64,000 bases of DNA from Peromyscus leucopus (GCF_004664715.2 NC_051075.1:30648504-30712503), one strand, 5' to 3'. Shown: positions 23,845 through 35,358, counted from the stretch's first letter. The notes: generated by a model from the letters alone, not told the origin. Program-made: numbers and translations.

Positions 23845-25677
23845 CACCTCAGATAGAAAGTAGGAAGTAGTCTTGAATAAATTGGTACAGGAGAATACTT
23901 CCTAATTATAACACCAGTAGCACTGGCACTGAGAACACCTATTAATAAATGGGACCTCCTGAAATTAAGAATCTTCTCTAAGGCAAAGGACACAGTAAAT
24001 AAGACAAAACGACAACCTACAGAATAGGAAAAGATTTTTACCAACCCCACATCAGACAGAGGGCCAATCTCTAAAATATATAAAGAACTCAAGAAATTAG
24101 ATAGCAAAATACTAAACAATCCAATTTAAAAATGGGCTATAGAGCTAAACAGAAAATTCTCAAAGGAAGAATCTCAAGTGGCCAAAAGACATCTAAAGAA
24201 TTGCTCAAAATCCTTAGTCATCAAGGAAATGTAAATCCAAATGACTCTGAGATACCATCTTACATCCTTCAGAATGGCTAAGATCAAAAATACTGAAGAC
24301 AGCTTATGTTGGAGAGTATGTGGAGCAAGGGGAACACTCCTACACTGTTGGTGGGAGTGTAAACTTGTACAGCCACTTTGGAAATCAGTGTGGTGGTTTC
24401 TCAGGAAATTGGGGATCCATCTTCCTCAAGCTCAGCTATACCACTCTTGGGCATATACCCAAGGAATGCTCAAGCATACTACAGGGACACATGCTCAACT
24501 ATGTTCATAACAGCATTATTTATAATAGCCATAACCTGGAAACAACCTAGATGTCCCCCAACTGAAAAATGGATTAAGAAAATGTGGTACATATACACAA
24601 TGGAGTACTACTCAGCCGAGAAAAACAATGACATCATGAGGTTTGTAGACAAATGGATGGATCAACATAATATCATCCTGATTGAGGTAACCCTGACTCA
24701 GAAGGACAAACATGGTATGTACCCACTCATAAGTGGATACTAGATGTAAAGCAAAGGACAACCAGACTACAACCCAGAACACCAGAGAAGCTAGATAACA
24801 AGGAAGACCCAAAGAGGACCACATTGATTGTCCTGGGAAGAGGAAATAGATGAGATTTCCATGAATAAACTGGGGATGAGGGCTGGGAAATGGAGGGGAT
24901 GGGGGATGAGAACATAAGGAAATGGAATGGTCGAGCTGGAACAGGGAATAGAGTAGGAAAGCAATGAAAGTGATACCATAGTAGAGGGAGATATCTTGGG
25001 GACAGAGAGAAACCCAGTGCTAGAGAAGTTGCCAAGAATCCCAAGGATGACCCCAGCTTGGACTACTAGAAATATTGGAGTGGGTGCCTGAACTGAACTG
25101 GCTTACCCCAGTGATTAGACCTGTGAATACCCTAACTGTCATCACAGAGCTTTTCTCCAATGATTGATGGAAGGAGATGCAAAGATCCACATCCAAACAC
25201 CAGGCAGAGCTCCAAAGTTCAGTCAAAGAGAGCAAAAAGGGGTTCTATGAGCAAGTGCATCAGGATCATGATGGGAGAAACTGCATAGACAGCCAAATCA
25301 AACTGGAGGGAACTCATGAAATGTGGATCAATGGCTATGGAGCCTGCATGGGATTGTACTAGGCCCTCTGCATGGGGAGAAAATTGTGTAGCTTGATCTG
25401 CTTGGAAGGTCCCCGACGTTAGGATCAGAATCCATCCCTAGTGCATGAGTGGGCTTCTTAGAGATCACTACCTACGATGCAACACCTCATGCAGCCTTGA
25501 GGTGGGGGAAATGGCTTGGACTTGCCTCTACTGGTTATGCCTCTCCATGGGTGGCCTGGCCTTCTTATGGGGGGAGAGGGGGTGGGTTGGGTGAGGGAGG
25601 CTGAGGGTTGGGAGGAAGGAAGAGGAGGATCTTTGGTGTATAAAATGAATGGAAATTTTTTCTTAATTTAAAAAAAA
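23845..25677 (+). mobile_element. 5'-truncated L1 (ORF2 C-terminus and 3' UTR)
   Basis: The element starts inside ORF2 and runs through the ORF2 stop to a full 3' UTR and A-rich tail near 25665. The ORF2 C-terminal part (to the TAG at 24741-24743) is broken into at least two frames (24241-24510 and 24378-24743). The C-terminal zinc-knuckle-like pattern C-x3-C-x7-H-x4-C is complete near 24310-24375. The 3' UTR is G-rich toward its end (GGGGAGAGGGGGTGGG). It is non-autonomous and dead. Confidence 0.9.
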
Positions 25678-25689
25678 GGCTTCAAAAAG

Positions 25690-26193
25690 CAGGTAATATA
25701 AAGACAAAATTAACTGTTGGTTTTGTTTTTGTTGTTATTATTTGTTTGTTTTGTTTTGTTTTTTTTCCAGCATGATCACAGTTTCCCCTCCTACCCTCCA
25801 TTTCTCCTAGTCCCTCCTCACAACCTCCCCTCTCCCTGACCCCCACCCACTCCTCCTCCTTTCTCTTCAGAAAAAGGCAGGCCTCCATGTACATCAGCCA
25901 GCCATGGCATATGAAGTTGCACTAAGACTAGGTGCCTCCTCTCCTATTTAGACTGGAATACACAATCCAATAAAAGGAAGATGTCCCAAAAGCAAGCAGC
26001 AGACTCAGTGACAGCTCTTGCTCCCACTGATAATGTTCCAAAAGAAGACCACACCACTTAACTGTACCATAGGTGCAGTTGTCCTAGGTCAGTCACATGC
26101 AAGTTTTCTGATTGGCAGTTCAGCCTCTGTAAGCCCCTATGAGTCTAAGTTCGTTGATTCTGTATTTTTTCTTGCAATGTCCTTGGCCCCTCT
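25690..26193 (-). mobile_element. old L1, 3' portion, left of mys insertion
   Basis: The 3' UTR of a minus-oriented Lx-type L1, starting in a T/G-rich tail complement. It is interrupted at 26193 by the mys element and resumes at 29033 (or 29039 after the duplication). It is collinear with the fragment at 9001-9680. Confidence 0.8.
26188..26193. repeat. mys target-site duplication, left copy
   Basis: The 6-bp sequence CCCTCT lies directly before the 5' LTR and is repeated exactly at 29033-29038. Confidence 0.93.
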
Positions 26194-26534
26194 TGCTGTG
26201 GATATCACTCTATATAAATAAAACACTGATGGCCAATGACCAGGCAGGAGGTAGGTGGGACAAGGAGAGAGGAGAATTCTGGGAAGCGGAAGGCTGGGAG
26301 AGACACTGCAGCCACCGCCAGGAGAAGAGCATGTAGAGACGCCGGTAAGCCACCAGCCACGTGGCAAGCTATAGATTTATAAAAATGGGTTAATTTAAGA
26401 TAAAAGAACAGTTAGCAGGAAGCCTGCCACGGCCATACAGTTTATCAGTAATATAAGTGTCTGAGTGATTATTTTATAAGTGGATTGTGGGACTGCGGGG
26501 CTTGGGGAACCTGGAGAGAAGCCCTCCAGCAACA
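26194..26534 (+). repeat. mys 5' LTR
   Basis: It starts TGCTGTGG and ends CCAGCAACA (TG...CA). A TATATAAATAAAAC motif sits about 20 bp from the start. The LTR includes CpG-containing GCCGGTAAGCCACC and CACGTGG. No difference from the 3' LTR was found by eye. Confidence 0.95.
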
Positions 26535-26536
26535 AA

Positions 26537-26554
26537 TGGCGCCCAACGGCTCGA
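26537..26554 (+). promoter_or_regulatory. primer-binding site, tRNA-Lys type
   Basis: TGGCGCCCAACG begins 2 bp after the LTR. It matches the start of the lysine-tRNA (Lys1,2) binding site used by betaretrovirus-like class II elements; the last bases (GCTCGA) deviate from the usual site. Confidence 0.85.
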
Positions 26555-27012
26555 GTTTCCACCTTAAACCTGAAAATATTTAATAACCAATTCTAAACAG
26601 AGCCAAAACCAGGCTCCTGCTTCTTGTCTCATACGGGCAGCTAGATGTGGCAAAATGCAAGTTTGGACACTGGCGGGTTCCTGGCGGGTGCGTTTGACCG
26701 GCAGTATGGCGGAAATGAGGCATCTGCCAGCGGCAAATTAAGCTGTGTGGTAGATTTAGTCTTTACTACTATTTTTTTTTTTTTAAAAAAAAAAAAGAGG
26801 TTTCTGGGCTACACGCTGCTTTGATAAAAGCTTACACCCACTATTTCTGAGACTTGATGACTCCCAGAGCTGGCAGAAAACGTACCACTGCCATGTTAAG
26901 AAGCTGAAGTGGGCGGAGCCAGCAGCCACAGCGCCATTTCAGGCTTACAATGGTACAGTTTAAAGCAATAGGCTCAAGGCTCAAGGTAATATAAAAAATA
27001 AGCCACGTAACG

Positions 27013-27291
27013 ATGGCTACCACACAGAGAATCTGGATTATGTTGTCTTTGATATTCGTAACTGAAGAAAAACATTTGATTGCAAAAGCTGTTGAGTTAT
27101 GCCAAAATGTATATTTTAAAAGTACCTTGACTTCAAAATTTGGATATAAGGATATGTTACTTTGGAAAAGAGGTTCTGCTTTTATCTCCACAGAAAGCCA
27201 GAGGCTGTGGATTTGTTCCAGATTAAGATACATCAGGTTTCACCAGCCAAGACCCCCTGAAAGGTCTCCGATGACACCATGGCCCAGATGA
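27013..27291 (+). pseudogene. pol remnant resembling integrase C-terminal domain
   Basis: A 92-codon element-sense frame. Around residues 45-75 it reads DMLLWKRGSAF...LWICSRLRYIRF, a pattern like the C-terminal DNA-binding domain of betaretroviral integrases (a basic RG turn, then W-x-P/C-SR-L). No catalytic core precedes it, so the pol gene is essentially deleted. The inverted copy holds the same frame at 19665-19943. The similarity was judged by eye and is moderate; a function for the peptide is unlikely. Confidence 0.5.
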
Positions 27292-27524
27292 TCCAACATC
27301 CAGACTGGTTTCAAGGCAACTGGTTCACACAATACAGCCTCACGGACTACCCCATAGGTCTAAAATTTTCTTTGTATCCCCATAAGATACAGTGCCCCCC
27401 TCCAGCAGGAAGTAGTAAGAGATGCTACGCCCAAATTCCCAAATATACCAAGCTGGCTTTAGAGGTGGAATTGGCTCACTCCCCCTCTAAACCCAGACAT
27501 ATTGCTTTAAAAAAAAATGGTTAA
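27279..27524 (+). pseudogene. second short ERV frame overlapping the pol remnant
   Basis: An 81-codon element-sense frame whose ATG lies 13 bp before the end of the pol-like frame, in another phase. This is the layout expected for a pol/env overlap. It is shared with the inverted copy (19429-19677). I see no signal peptide, transmembrane or fusion features, so its origin as an env start is only a positional inference. Confidence 0.35.
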
Positions 27525-28671
27525 AAGATTCTTGTGTCCCAAATCAGAAGAGCCCTCTGGTGTGGGACAGAGAAAAACCAATATTTTTATTTAAAACAGG
27601 TTGATTATAAATGTGATCTCTTTCTAAAAAAGAAAAGGGGATATAATATAGATATATAGGAGGATATGGAGATGATAAGATAAAAGGGTAGATTAATGAA
27701 CCTACTTGTAAAGAACAACTTGTTTAAAATGTTTTACATTGGTATAGATTTCAGTTTATGTTTAAAATGTTTAACATTGGTAAAAATTTTAGTTTATTAA
27801 TACAAACTTAAAGTTAATTTTGTTATACTGTATATATATATTTCTATTCTTGTTTGAGGTATTATGTTTAACTCATTTAAAATTGTAATGGATGATTAAA
27901 AATAGATTAATAATCAGTCATCTATGATAATCATATTTGTAGCCATGTTAGTTAAGTCTTCTAGGTATACATAGATATATTTCAGATAGATAGGTAATCT
28001 TCAAACACTTCATAGACCTAGAGAATATGGCATTTAAATAACTTAAAATTCTGTTGATGTGAGACACAATTGCTCCTGGCTGCACCAATTGATCCCGAGA
28101 GAATGTTGGGCTTCTAAGACATTTCCATTTGGAAGTTTGTCTTTTTGGCACAAAATGGCCTACTGGGCAAAGAACTGCCCTTGCCTTGACGGCTGACAGT
28201 ACAAATGCAATGCTGTCCTTTCTGGACAAGCGGGACACAAGAAAAGCGACCACTGTACTCTGCCAAGACAGGGTAAGATGGTCTCTCAGAATTCCTGCTT
28301 CTGAAAATGGTCTGTCAGATACTCTAGGCCTGTAGCCAATTTGAATGCACCAACAATGCTGAGAAACATTAGGTGACTGTCCAGGCTGCCAGCTGTCTTG
28401 GTCTACTTTTGCAAGATTCCCGAAAGTTGCTTGCATCCATCTACCATTTCTCAGGTACCATTATGTTCCTTCTCAGGTCTTTGATGTGGTTGAAGACTAG
28501 ATAGTCTTAATTTCCTCAGTTATGATAAAAGATAAGTTAGCTATAAAACCTTAAACTCACAAATATAAGATAGATAGGACATCTTCTTTAATATTGTAAC
28601 TATAATTCTTGCTCGGTAATTGTTTTGTTATATGTAATTTTACCATGTTAAAGTTAAAACCTTCCTTTTTA

Positions 28672-28691
28672 AAAAAAGAAGAAAGGGGAAG
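28672..28691 (+). promoter_or_regulatory. polypurine tract
   Basis: AAAAAAAGAAGAAAGGGGAAG ends directly at the 3' LTR TG, as needed to prime plus-strand synthesis in an LTR element. The stated end is the base before 28692. Confidence 0.9.
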
Positions 28692-29032
28692 TGCTGTGGA
28701 TATCACTCTATATAAATAAAACACTGATGGCCAATGACCAGGCAGGAGGTAGGTGGGACAAGGAGAGAGGAGAATTCTGGGAAGCGGAAGGCTGGGAGAG
28801 ACACTGCAGCCACCGCCAGGAGAAGAGCATGTAGAGACGCCGGTAAGCCACCAGCCACGTGGCAAGCTATAGATTTATAAAAATGGGTTAATTTAAGATA
28901 AAAGAACAGTTAGCAGGAAGCCTGCCACGGCCATACAGTTTATCAGTAATATAAGTGTCTGAGTGATTATTTTATAAGTGGATTGTGGGACTGCGGGGCT
29001 TGGGGAACCTGGAGAGAAGCCCTCCAGCAACA
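28692..29032 (+). repeat. mys 3' LTR
   Basis: 341 bp, visually identical to the 5' LTR, with the same TG and CA ends. Confidence 0.95.
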
Positions 29033-29038
29033 CCCTCT
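29033..29038. repeat. mys target-site duplication, right copy
   Basis: CCCTCT, identical to 26188-26193; old L1 sequence continues immediately after. Confidence 0.93.
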
Positions 29039-29224
29039 GGCTCCCATAATCCTCCCTCCCTATCTTACACAGGATTCCCCCAAGTCTGCAAAAATATTTG
29101 ACTGTGGGCATCTGCATCTGTTTACATCAATTGCTGTGTGAAGCATCTCTGATGACAATTGGGCTAGGCAATGATCTTTAAGTATAGCAGAATACCATTA
29201 TGAGTCATTTCATTGCCTTTTTTC

Positions 29225-29257
<33 letters not shown>

Positions 29258-32200
29258 CTGTCATGTTTAGTTTTATCCTAGGTCTCTGGGCTGTCAAGCT
29301 TGTAGGTCCTGACTCTCCAGGCAGTTTCATGGGTAAGCTCACTCTCATGGAATGGGTCTCAAGCTGGACAAGTCATTAATTGACAACTCTCATAATTTCT
29401 ATGACACACTTACCCCAGCATATCTTGTAGAAAGTATAAACTGTAAGTTAAAGGTTATGTGACTGGGTTGGGGTCCCATTCCCTCCACTGGCAATCTGTT
29501 GGTTACAGGAGATGGCTGGTTCAGGCTCTGTATGCCCCCTTGCTAGTAGTCTTAGCTAGGGCTACTCTCAGAGATTCTTGGAAGTTTTTACTATACGAGG
29601 TTTCTTGCTTTTTATGATTTCAGTTGTCTTTCTCAGTACACACTCCCTCCCTCCTCCCTCCACCTGGTCCCTCTTGTTCCCATGACTACCTCCCAATCAA
29701 GATTCCTCCCCCATACACCTATGATGTTTATTCTATTTCCTCTTCACTATGTGATTCATGCCCCCCCCCCCACACACACACTTGAGTCTTCCTGTTACTT
29801 AGCTTCTTTGGATCTGTAGATTGTATTGTGGTTACATGTAAGTGGGTATCTACCATGCTTGTCTTTCTTGGTCTGGGTTACCTCACTCAGGATGATTTTG
29901 TCTAGTTCCATTCATTTACTGGCATAGTTATTGGTGTCCTTGTTTTTTACTAGCTAAGTAACATTTCATTGTTAAATGTACTGCATTTTTTTATCCATTG
30001 TTTGGATGAGGAACATCTAGGTTGTTTCTAGTTTCTGGCTATTAATATAATTGTGCAAGTGTCCTTGTGGAATAGTAGTGCATGCTTTGGGTATATGCCC
30101 AGGAGTGGTATAACTGGGTCTTGAGCTAGGTCAATTTCTAATTTTCTGAGAAACTATCATATTGATTTTCAAAGTGAGTATACAAATTTGCACTCCTACC
30201 AGAAATAGAGTAGTGTTGCCCTTGCTACATATTCTCTCCAGCATGAGCTGTCATTTGTATTTTTGATCTTAGTCAAATGGTAAAATGGAATTTCAGAGTC
30301 GTTTTGATTTTCATTTCCCTGATGGTAAGGATGTTGAATATTTCAAGTGCTTCTCAGTCATTTGAGATTTCTTTTTTAGAGTTCACTGTTTAGATCTCTA
30401 CCCCTCTTTTAACTGGCTTTTTGGTTTATTGATGTCTAGTTTCTTGAGTTCTTCATGTATTTTGGAAAGCAGGCTTCTGTCAGATGTGGGGTTTGGGAAG
30501 ACATTTTCTCATTCTGTAGGTGGCTGTTTTCCCTTTTGACAGTGTCCTTTGCCCACCAGAAGCTTTTCGGTTTCCTGAGGTCCCATTTATTATGTATTGA
30601 TCTCAGTGTCTTTGCTACTGGTGTTCTATTCAGGAAGTAGTCTCCTGTGACAATGCATTCAAGGCTACTGCCCACCTTCTCTCTATCAGCTTCAGTGGAT
30701 CCAGATTTGTGTTGAGGTCCTTGATTCACTTGGCCTTGTACAGGATGATAGATATGGATCTATTTGAATTCTTCTATATACCATCATCTAGCTAGATCAG
30801 CACTATTTGTTGAAAATGCTTTCTTTGTTTCCATTTTATATTTCTGGCTTCTTTATCAAAAACCAGGTGTCTATAGGTATGTGAAATTATGTCTGGGTCT
30901 TTGTTTCAGTTTCATTCATCAAACTGTCTGTTTTAATGCTAATATCATACAGTTTTTATTATTATTGCTCTATAGTACAGCTTGAAATCAGGGATGGTGA
31001 TACCCCTAGAAGTTATTTTATTTTACAGGATTTTCTTAGCTATTTATCATAGGTTTTTTTTTGTTTTTGTTTTTTTTTTCCATGTGAAGTTTAGTTTTGT
31101 TCTTTCAAGTTCTGTGAAGAATTGTGTTGGAATTTTGATGGGAATTGATTTGATTCTGTAGATTGCTTTTGGTAAGATGACCATTTTTTCTGTTAGTCCT
31201 ACTGATCCAGGAGCATGGGAGAACTTTTCATCTTCTGGTATCTTCTTCAGTTTCTTTCTTTAAAGACTTGAAGTTCTTGCCATTCAGGTCTTTCTCTTGC
31301 TTGGTTAGCATGACAACAAGTAATTTTATATTATTTGTAGAATTGTAAAGGATGTGGTTTCTCTGATTTCTTTCTCAGCCCATTTATCATTAGTATATAG
31401 GAGGGCTATTGATCTTCCATTTCCAGAATTCCCTCCATTTGTGTTTTTTCTATCATTTCAGTTTTGATTTTCAGGTATTGAAAAGTTTCCTTCACTTGTT
31501 TGTTTTTTCTTGGCTTTCTTGGCATTTTCTAAAGGAATTATTGGTTTCCTCCAATTTTTGTTTGTCTATTCCTCAACTTCTTTAAGGGATGTTTTTAGAT
31601 TTCCTTTTGAAAGACCTCTATAATCTTCATAAAGTTGGTTTTAAGGTTCTTTTCTTGTGCTTCAGCTGTGTTGGAATATCCAAGTGTTGCTCTAGTAGGA
31701 TTGCTAGGCTCTGGGGTTGATGTTGATTGCGTACTTCCACTGGCATACACCTGAGCTTGGGACAATTGTAGGTCTAAGTGTTGATTCCTGAGTTTGTCAT
31801 GGCATAATGTGTTGATTTGTTCCTTGGTTTCTGTTCCCTCTCTTGTTTTCTGGCCAAAGTGGCCAGTGAGTCTTCAGGTTAGTAGATTGTCTCCAATTGT
31901 CTTTTTAGGGCCTACAAGACATTGTAGGGTTTGGGTGACAATGTTCCTTTGTATTTCAAGTATCTGTGTGGCCTCTAAGGTTCTGGGTCCCTGCTTGGTC
32001 CCTGGGATTCCTAGAACAACATGACCTCTAGTACAGCAGAAGTTTTCTGCTAAGGTTGTGGGCTAGAATATGGGGCTCAGGGGAAAGGGTGCAGTTGGGG
32101 AATATTGGGCCAGCTTTCTGTTAGCTGGTTGTGGGCAGTGCCTAACCTCATGTTCATAGAATCAGCCTACCCTGAGGTATAACAGCCTTAATTCTGGGCC

Positions 32201-32390
32201 AGGATATGGAGCCTAAGAGAGAGGGTGCAGTTGTTGGGTGGGCTTTAAGGAATGTTATGGGGGATGGTGATGCTCAACCTGGGGTCCCTCAGAGTAGTCT
32301 GGCCTCTGGTAAAGCACCAGAGTTGTATGCTAGGATATGGAACACGGTGGAAGGCTTAGGTTTTGCTTTGTTTTACTGTGTTTTCATTGT
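29039..32390 (-). mobile_element. old L1, right of mys insertion: 3' UTR, ORF2 part, ORF1 part, 5' UTR
   Basis: Continuation of the minus-oriented L1. The rest of the 3' UTR runs to about 29800. Decayed ORF2 C-terminal sequence runs to about 31428. ORF1 coiled-coil-coding sequence follows directly (compare 31430-31560 with 63280-63400), then 5' UTR to about 32390. The ORF2 N-terminal two thirds and ORF1 C-terminus are missing, so the copy carries a large internal deletion. All frames are broken. A 26-T run lies at 29230-29255 and a C12 run at 29761-29773. Confidence 0.8.
32030..32360 (-). promoter_or_regulatory. L1 5' UTR monomer-like repeats (promoter remnant)
   Basis: A motif of the form GGGCTAGAATATGGGG recurs at about 32062, 32197 and 32329, a period of about 133-135 bp, each followed by a GAGGGTGCAGTTG-like block in the first two. 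Rodent L1 promoters are built from tandem 5' monomers; this looks like a decayed array of them. Confidence 0.55.
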
Positions 32391-32510
32391 AAGTAATAGT
32401 TCTCCCACAGAGAAAAATAAGTTCCTAAGTGTCACTTATTTAATCTAATGTGTGACAAATATCATCATCCTCATTTGATAGCTACCTGCTGAGAGGGTAT
32501 CACAGTGTTT

Positions 32511-32522
32511 GTGTGTGTGTAT

Positions 32523-32610
<88 letters not shown>

Positions 32611-32622
32611 GTATGTGTGCGT
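32511..32622. repeat. (TG)n microsatellite
   Basis: About 50 TG units with a few TA interruptions, one of the longest simple repeats in the window. Confidence 0.97.
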
Positions 32623-33953
32623 ACCTAAAAAGAAACCATAGGGAACATTGAATAATTTGGGTCCTATTAAGTAAAAATGCTGTTTACATCTTAAGGAAAT
32701 ATGTTCCTTTTAGACATATCTTTAAGAATGCATTTAAGATGGCATTGGATGATATCTTAAAGTATTCCATTATAACTAGACCACATCATCAAGAGTTGCA
32801 TCATATTCACACAGAATTTTATTTATTTGTCTCATGATTCAAAGCCACATAAAATGTATTTATTACTCTTCTCATTCCTTTTTATGATGGAAAATCTTCA
32901 GAAAATTAAATTAAAAATTATTGACAATGTATGTCTACTTTCAAAATTATGGAAACTTTTACTGAAGATACAATTATTTTGCAAACTATCTTTTAAGTCT
33001 CAACTACAGTGCTTCACAAATGATATAAGATGGAAGCTAAAATGTGTTGCTGTGAAAAACACCAATAGCAGTTGTGATAATTAGAGCAGCAAGTAACTAT
33101 TAATTCGAAAGCATCCATGGGAAACAGCCTGTACACATGTCATTTGCAATAGTATGTGTCCCATTAATATTCATATAACTATTTAAAAGGCATAAAAACT
33201 TACAATGGAATTTTCACCTGAATTCTTTAAATGTGTGGGTAAGTATATACATTTAAATGTTAGTTCAAACTATTAAGGACATTGATTTACATAAAATTTA
33301 TTTTCTTGAAAAGTTACTGTCTTGATAAAGTGGATCTGTCATTTTCACAATAAAGCAGAATATTCATCCAGAATAAATGCAACATCACAAGTTTATAAAA
33401 GATTTTCAGGCATCTTGCCTCCCACACAGCTCTGTACATTTTAAATGTTTTAAAATCTTATAGTTTCTTACTTAAATTTTAACTTCTGAAATGACAATGA
33501 AAATGCCATATGCTTCTTTCACATGGGAAAATTCATATTGTCTTCCAAGTTCTGCTCCTATATAGTTAACAGCTGAGGGATAGTCAGACCTCTGTACAAA
33601 AGCCTTTTCAAATACTCTATAAAGTCAAGACAAAAGAAGGGCATTAGTCGCTGTTTATTTTCTAGCACACAGGAAGTGCATGGAGTAGAAAAGATATAAA
33701 TTCTGAATAAGTGTTTGATATATGATAGAAACAAATAAGATTAATAGCTATAGAGACAAGCCCTTCCCCCACACATATATAATGGTGTGAATATGACAAT
33801 GAACACACATGTTATTTTTACCATAAGGTTAGAATATTTATGTATTTATGTGTTTCCTAACAAACATTTTAGTTATCTGATTTTTGTGGTAAATTAATAT
33901 TTACTAGAAAATATTTAAGAATGGCTTGAATGGCTAGTTGTTTCTGATTAACT

Positions 33954-33955
<2 letters not shown>
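32623..33955. other. unassigned DNA
   Basis: No clear repeat or exon. An 85-codon plus-strand frame at 32827-33084 has no support. Confidence 0.45.

Positions 33956-33999
<44 letters not shown>
33956..33999. repeat. (TG)n microsatellite
   Basis: About 21 TG units next to the URR1-like element. Confidence 0.95.
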
Positions 34000-34001
<2 letters not shown>

Positions 34002-34325
34002 AAAGAAAATAGCTCCCATAGGGAGTGACACTATTAGGAGGTGTTGTCTTGTTGGAGGAATTGTGTCACTGTGGGGTTGGGCTTTAAGGCTATGCCCAGT
34101 GTCACAGTTTCCTTCTGTTGCCTGAGGATCAAGGTGTGGAAATCTGAGCTGCTTTTCCAGCATCATGTCTGCCTCCATGATATTATGTCCTGCCATAATG
34201 ATAATGGACAAAACCTCTAAAATTGTAAGCCAGCCCCAAGTAAGTGTTCTGTTTTTCTTTTTTCTTTTTTCTAAGAGTTGCCACAGTCATGGTGCCTCTT
34301 CACAGCAATTGAAACCCCAACAAAG
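34000..34325 (+). mobile_element. URR1-like non-autonomous hAT DNA transposon
   Basis: Segments CACTATTAGGAGGTGTTGTC, GGAGGAATTGTGTCACTGTG, CCAGCATCATGTCTGCCTCC, ATAATGGACAAAACCTCTAA and GTAAGCCAGCCCCAAGTAAG, ending in CACAGCAATTGAAACCCC, match the rodent URR1 repeat. That family is a hAT-type element with no transposase. One of the few DNA transposons here. Confidence 0.8.
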
Positions 34326-34899
34326 ACACTTTTTATGATGATGAAGCCTGTCAAATGATCTTGATCCTTTGAACATAATTTTCAGTTTAGTCACAAACTT
34401 CTGGGCAGTAGAAGGAAGGCAATTTAATTGTAAGCATTAGGATACATAAAACATTGCAAACTGCCAGTGTATTTTCATGACAAAATAGAACAGAAAACAG
34501 ATTTATATACCTTAGAGATAGATAAATTGCCCAGTAAGACTTTATTGAGCTAATACATCATTTATTTTCAAAGTTCTAAAACTAGTTATTTTAGAGAGTG
34601 ATTCTTTGCGAAGGCTCTTTCCTCTCTTGATTGCCTGTTATGTTAACATAAACACATAAAGAACAATATGCCCATGCATGCATGCCCTTTGGTGTTAAAA
34701 CAGTCATCATTAATAAAATGCAACAGCAGTGAATCAACAAGATGGTGAGATCATTATTAGAGAATTAGTCTCTTCTGTATTTTTGAAGCAAAATATGCAA
34801 AAATAAATATACAGTATTTTGACTTTGAAATTAAAAAAAAAATGTTCCCTTTACTTCTTCTCAAAGAGGTAATCAGGAGGTGAACAGTGTCAAAGTTAC
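34326..34899. other. unassigned DNA, presumed intron
   Basis: Nothing recognised. It contains a palindromic CCATGCATGCATG near 34670-34685. Confidence 0.4.
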
Positions 34900-35045
34900 C
34901 TGCAAAACTGGACTCCACAATTTCTGAAGGTCTTATTTGTTGTAATGTCTTCCATTTCACCCCTAAATTTATTGATGTGGATCCTTTCATTCTTCAGCTT
35001 AATGTTTGACAATCTTGGAAATCTTTTCAAATCAACAATTTTTTT
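34900..35045 (-). CDS. possible further exon of the unrecognised gene
   Basis: On the minus strand an open segment of 48 codons plus two bases ends at a TTTTGCAG/GTAACT donor. A phase-0 start after the AG at 35046-35047 would join the 37017-37095 exon in frame. The translation looks like protein (KNERIHINKFRGEMEDITTN) and ends with a two-cysteine stretch (CGVQFC). The acceptor is weak because no pyrimidine tract precedes it, so the true start could be further in, or this may not be an exon. Confidence 0.35.
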
Positions 35046-35212
35046 CTATCATTAACTCTTTGGATTTTTTTTCTATTTTTTACATACCTTAAATCACTTT
35101 CTTTTTTTTATTTTTATTTCATTAATTTCAGTCCTGGTTTTGTTTATTTCTTCTCATCTACTTTATTTAAAATCTTATTTTACATTTTCACTTATAAGAT
35201 ATTTTATTGAAA

Positions 35213-35231
35213 CACACACACACACACACAA
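35213..35231. repeat. (CA)n
   Basis: About nine CA units. Confidence 0.85.
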
Positions 35232-35355
35232 ATGAGACCTTTGGTTTGGTGCTCATCAATTCTAGAATATTTGTAAACCTACTGATAAATGTTGTACAGA
35301 GTACTACTTGAAATTTTTGTGTACCACTTGAGGAAAAGTGACCATAGGCTAACTT

Positions 35356-35358
<3 letters not shown>

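Larger units (their letters stand above)
26194..29032 (+). mobile_element. complete mys-type LTR retrotransposon, 2839 bp
   Basis: A full LTR-internal-LTR unit: 341-bp LTRs (26194-26534, 28692-29032) that look identical base for base, a primer-binding site, a polypurine tract and a perfect 6-bp target duplication. The internal region is only about 2.16 kb and has no complete gag, protease, reverse transcriptase or env, so it must have relied on proteins from another element. Size, LTR length and duplication size agree with the mys family known from Peromyscus; this assignment is from memory of family properties. Identical LTRs imply a recent insertion. It sits inside an old L1 3' UTR. Confidence 0.93.

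Noticed and set aside
27948..28436. 162-codon minus-strand ORF inside mys
   Set aside because: Antisense to the element and without recognisable features; the homologous frame in the inverted copy is shorter (101 codons).
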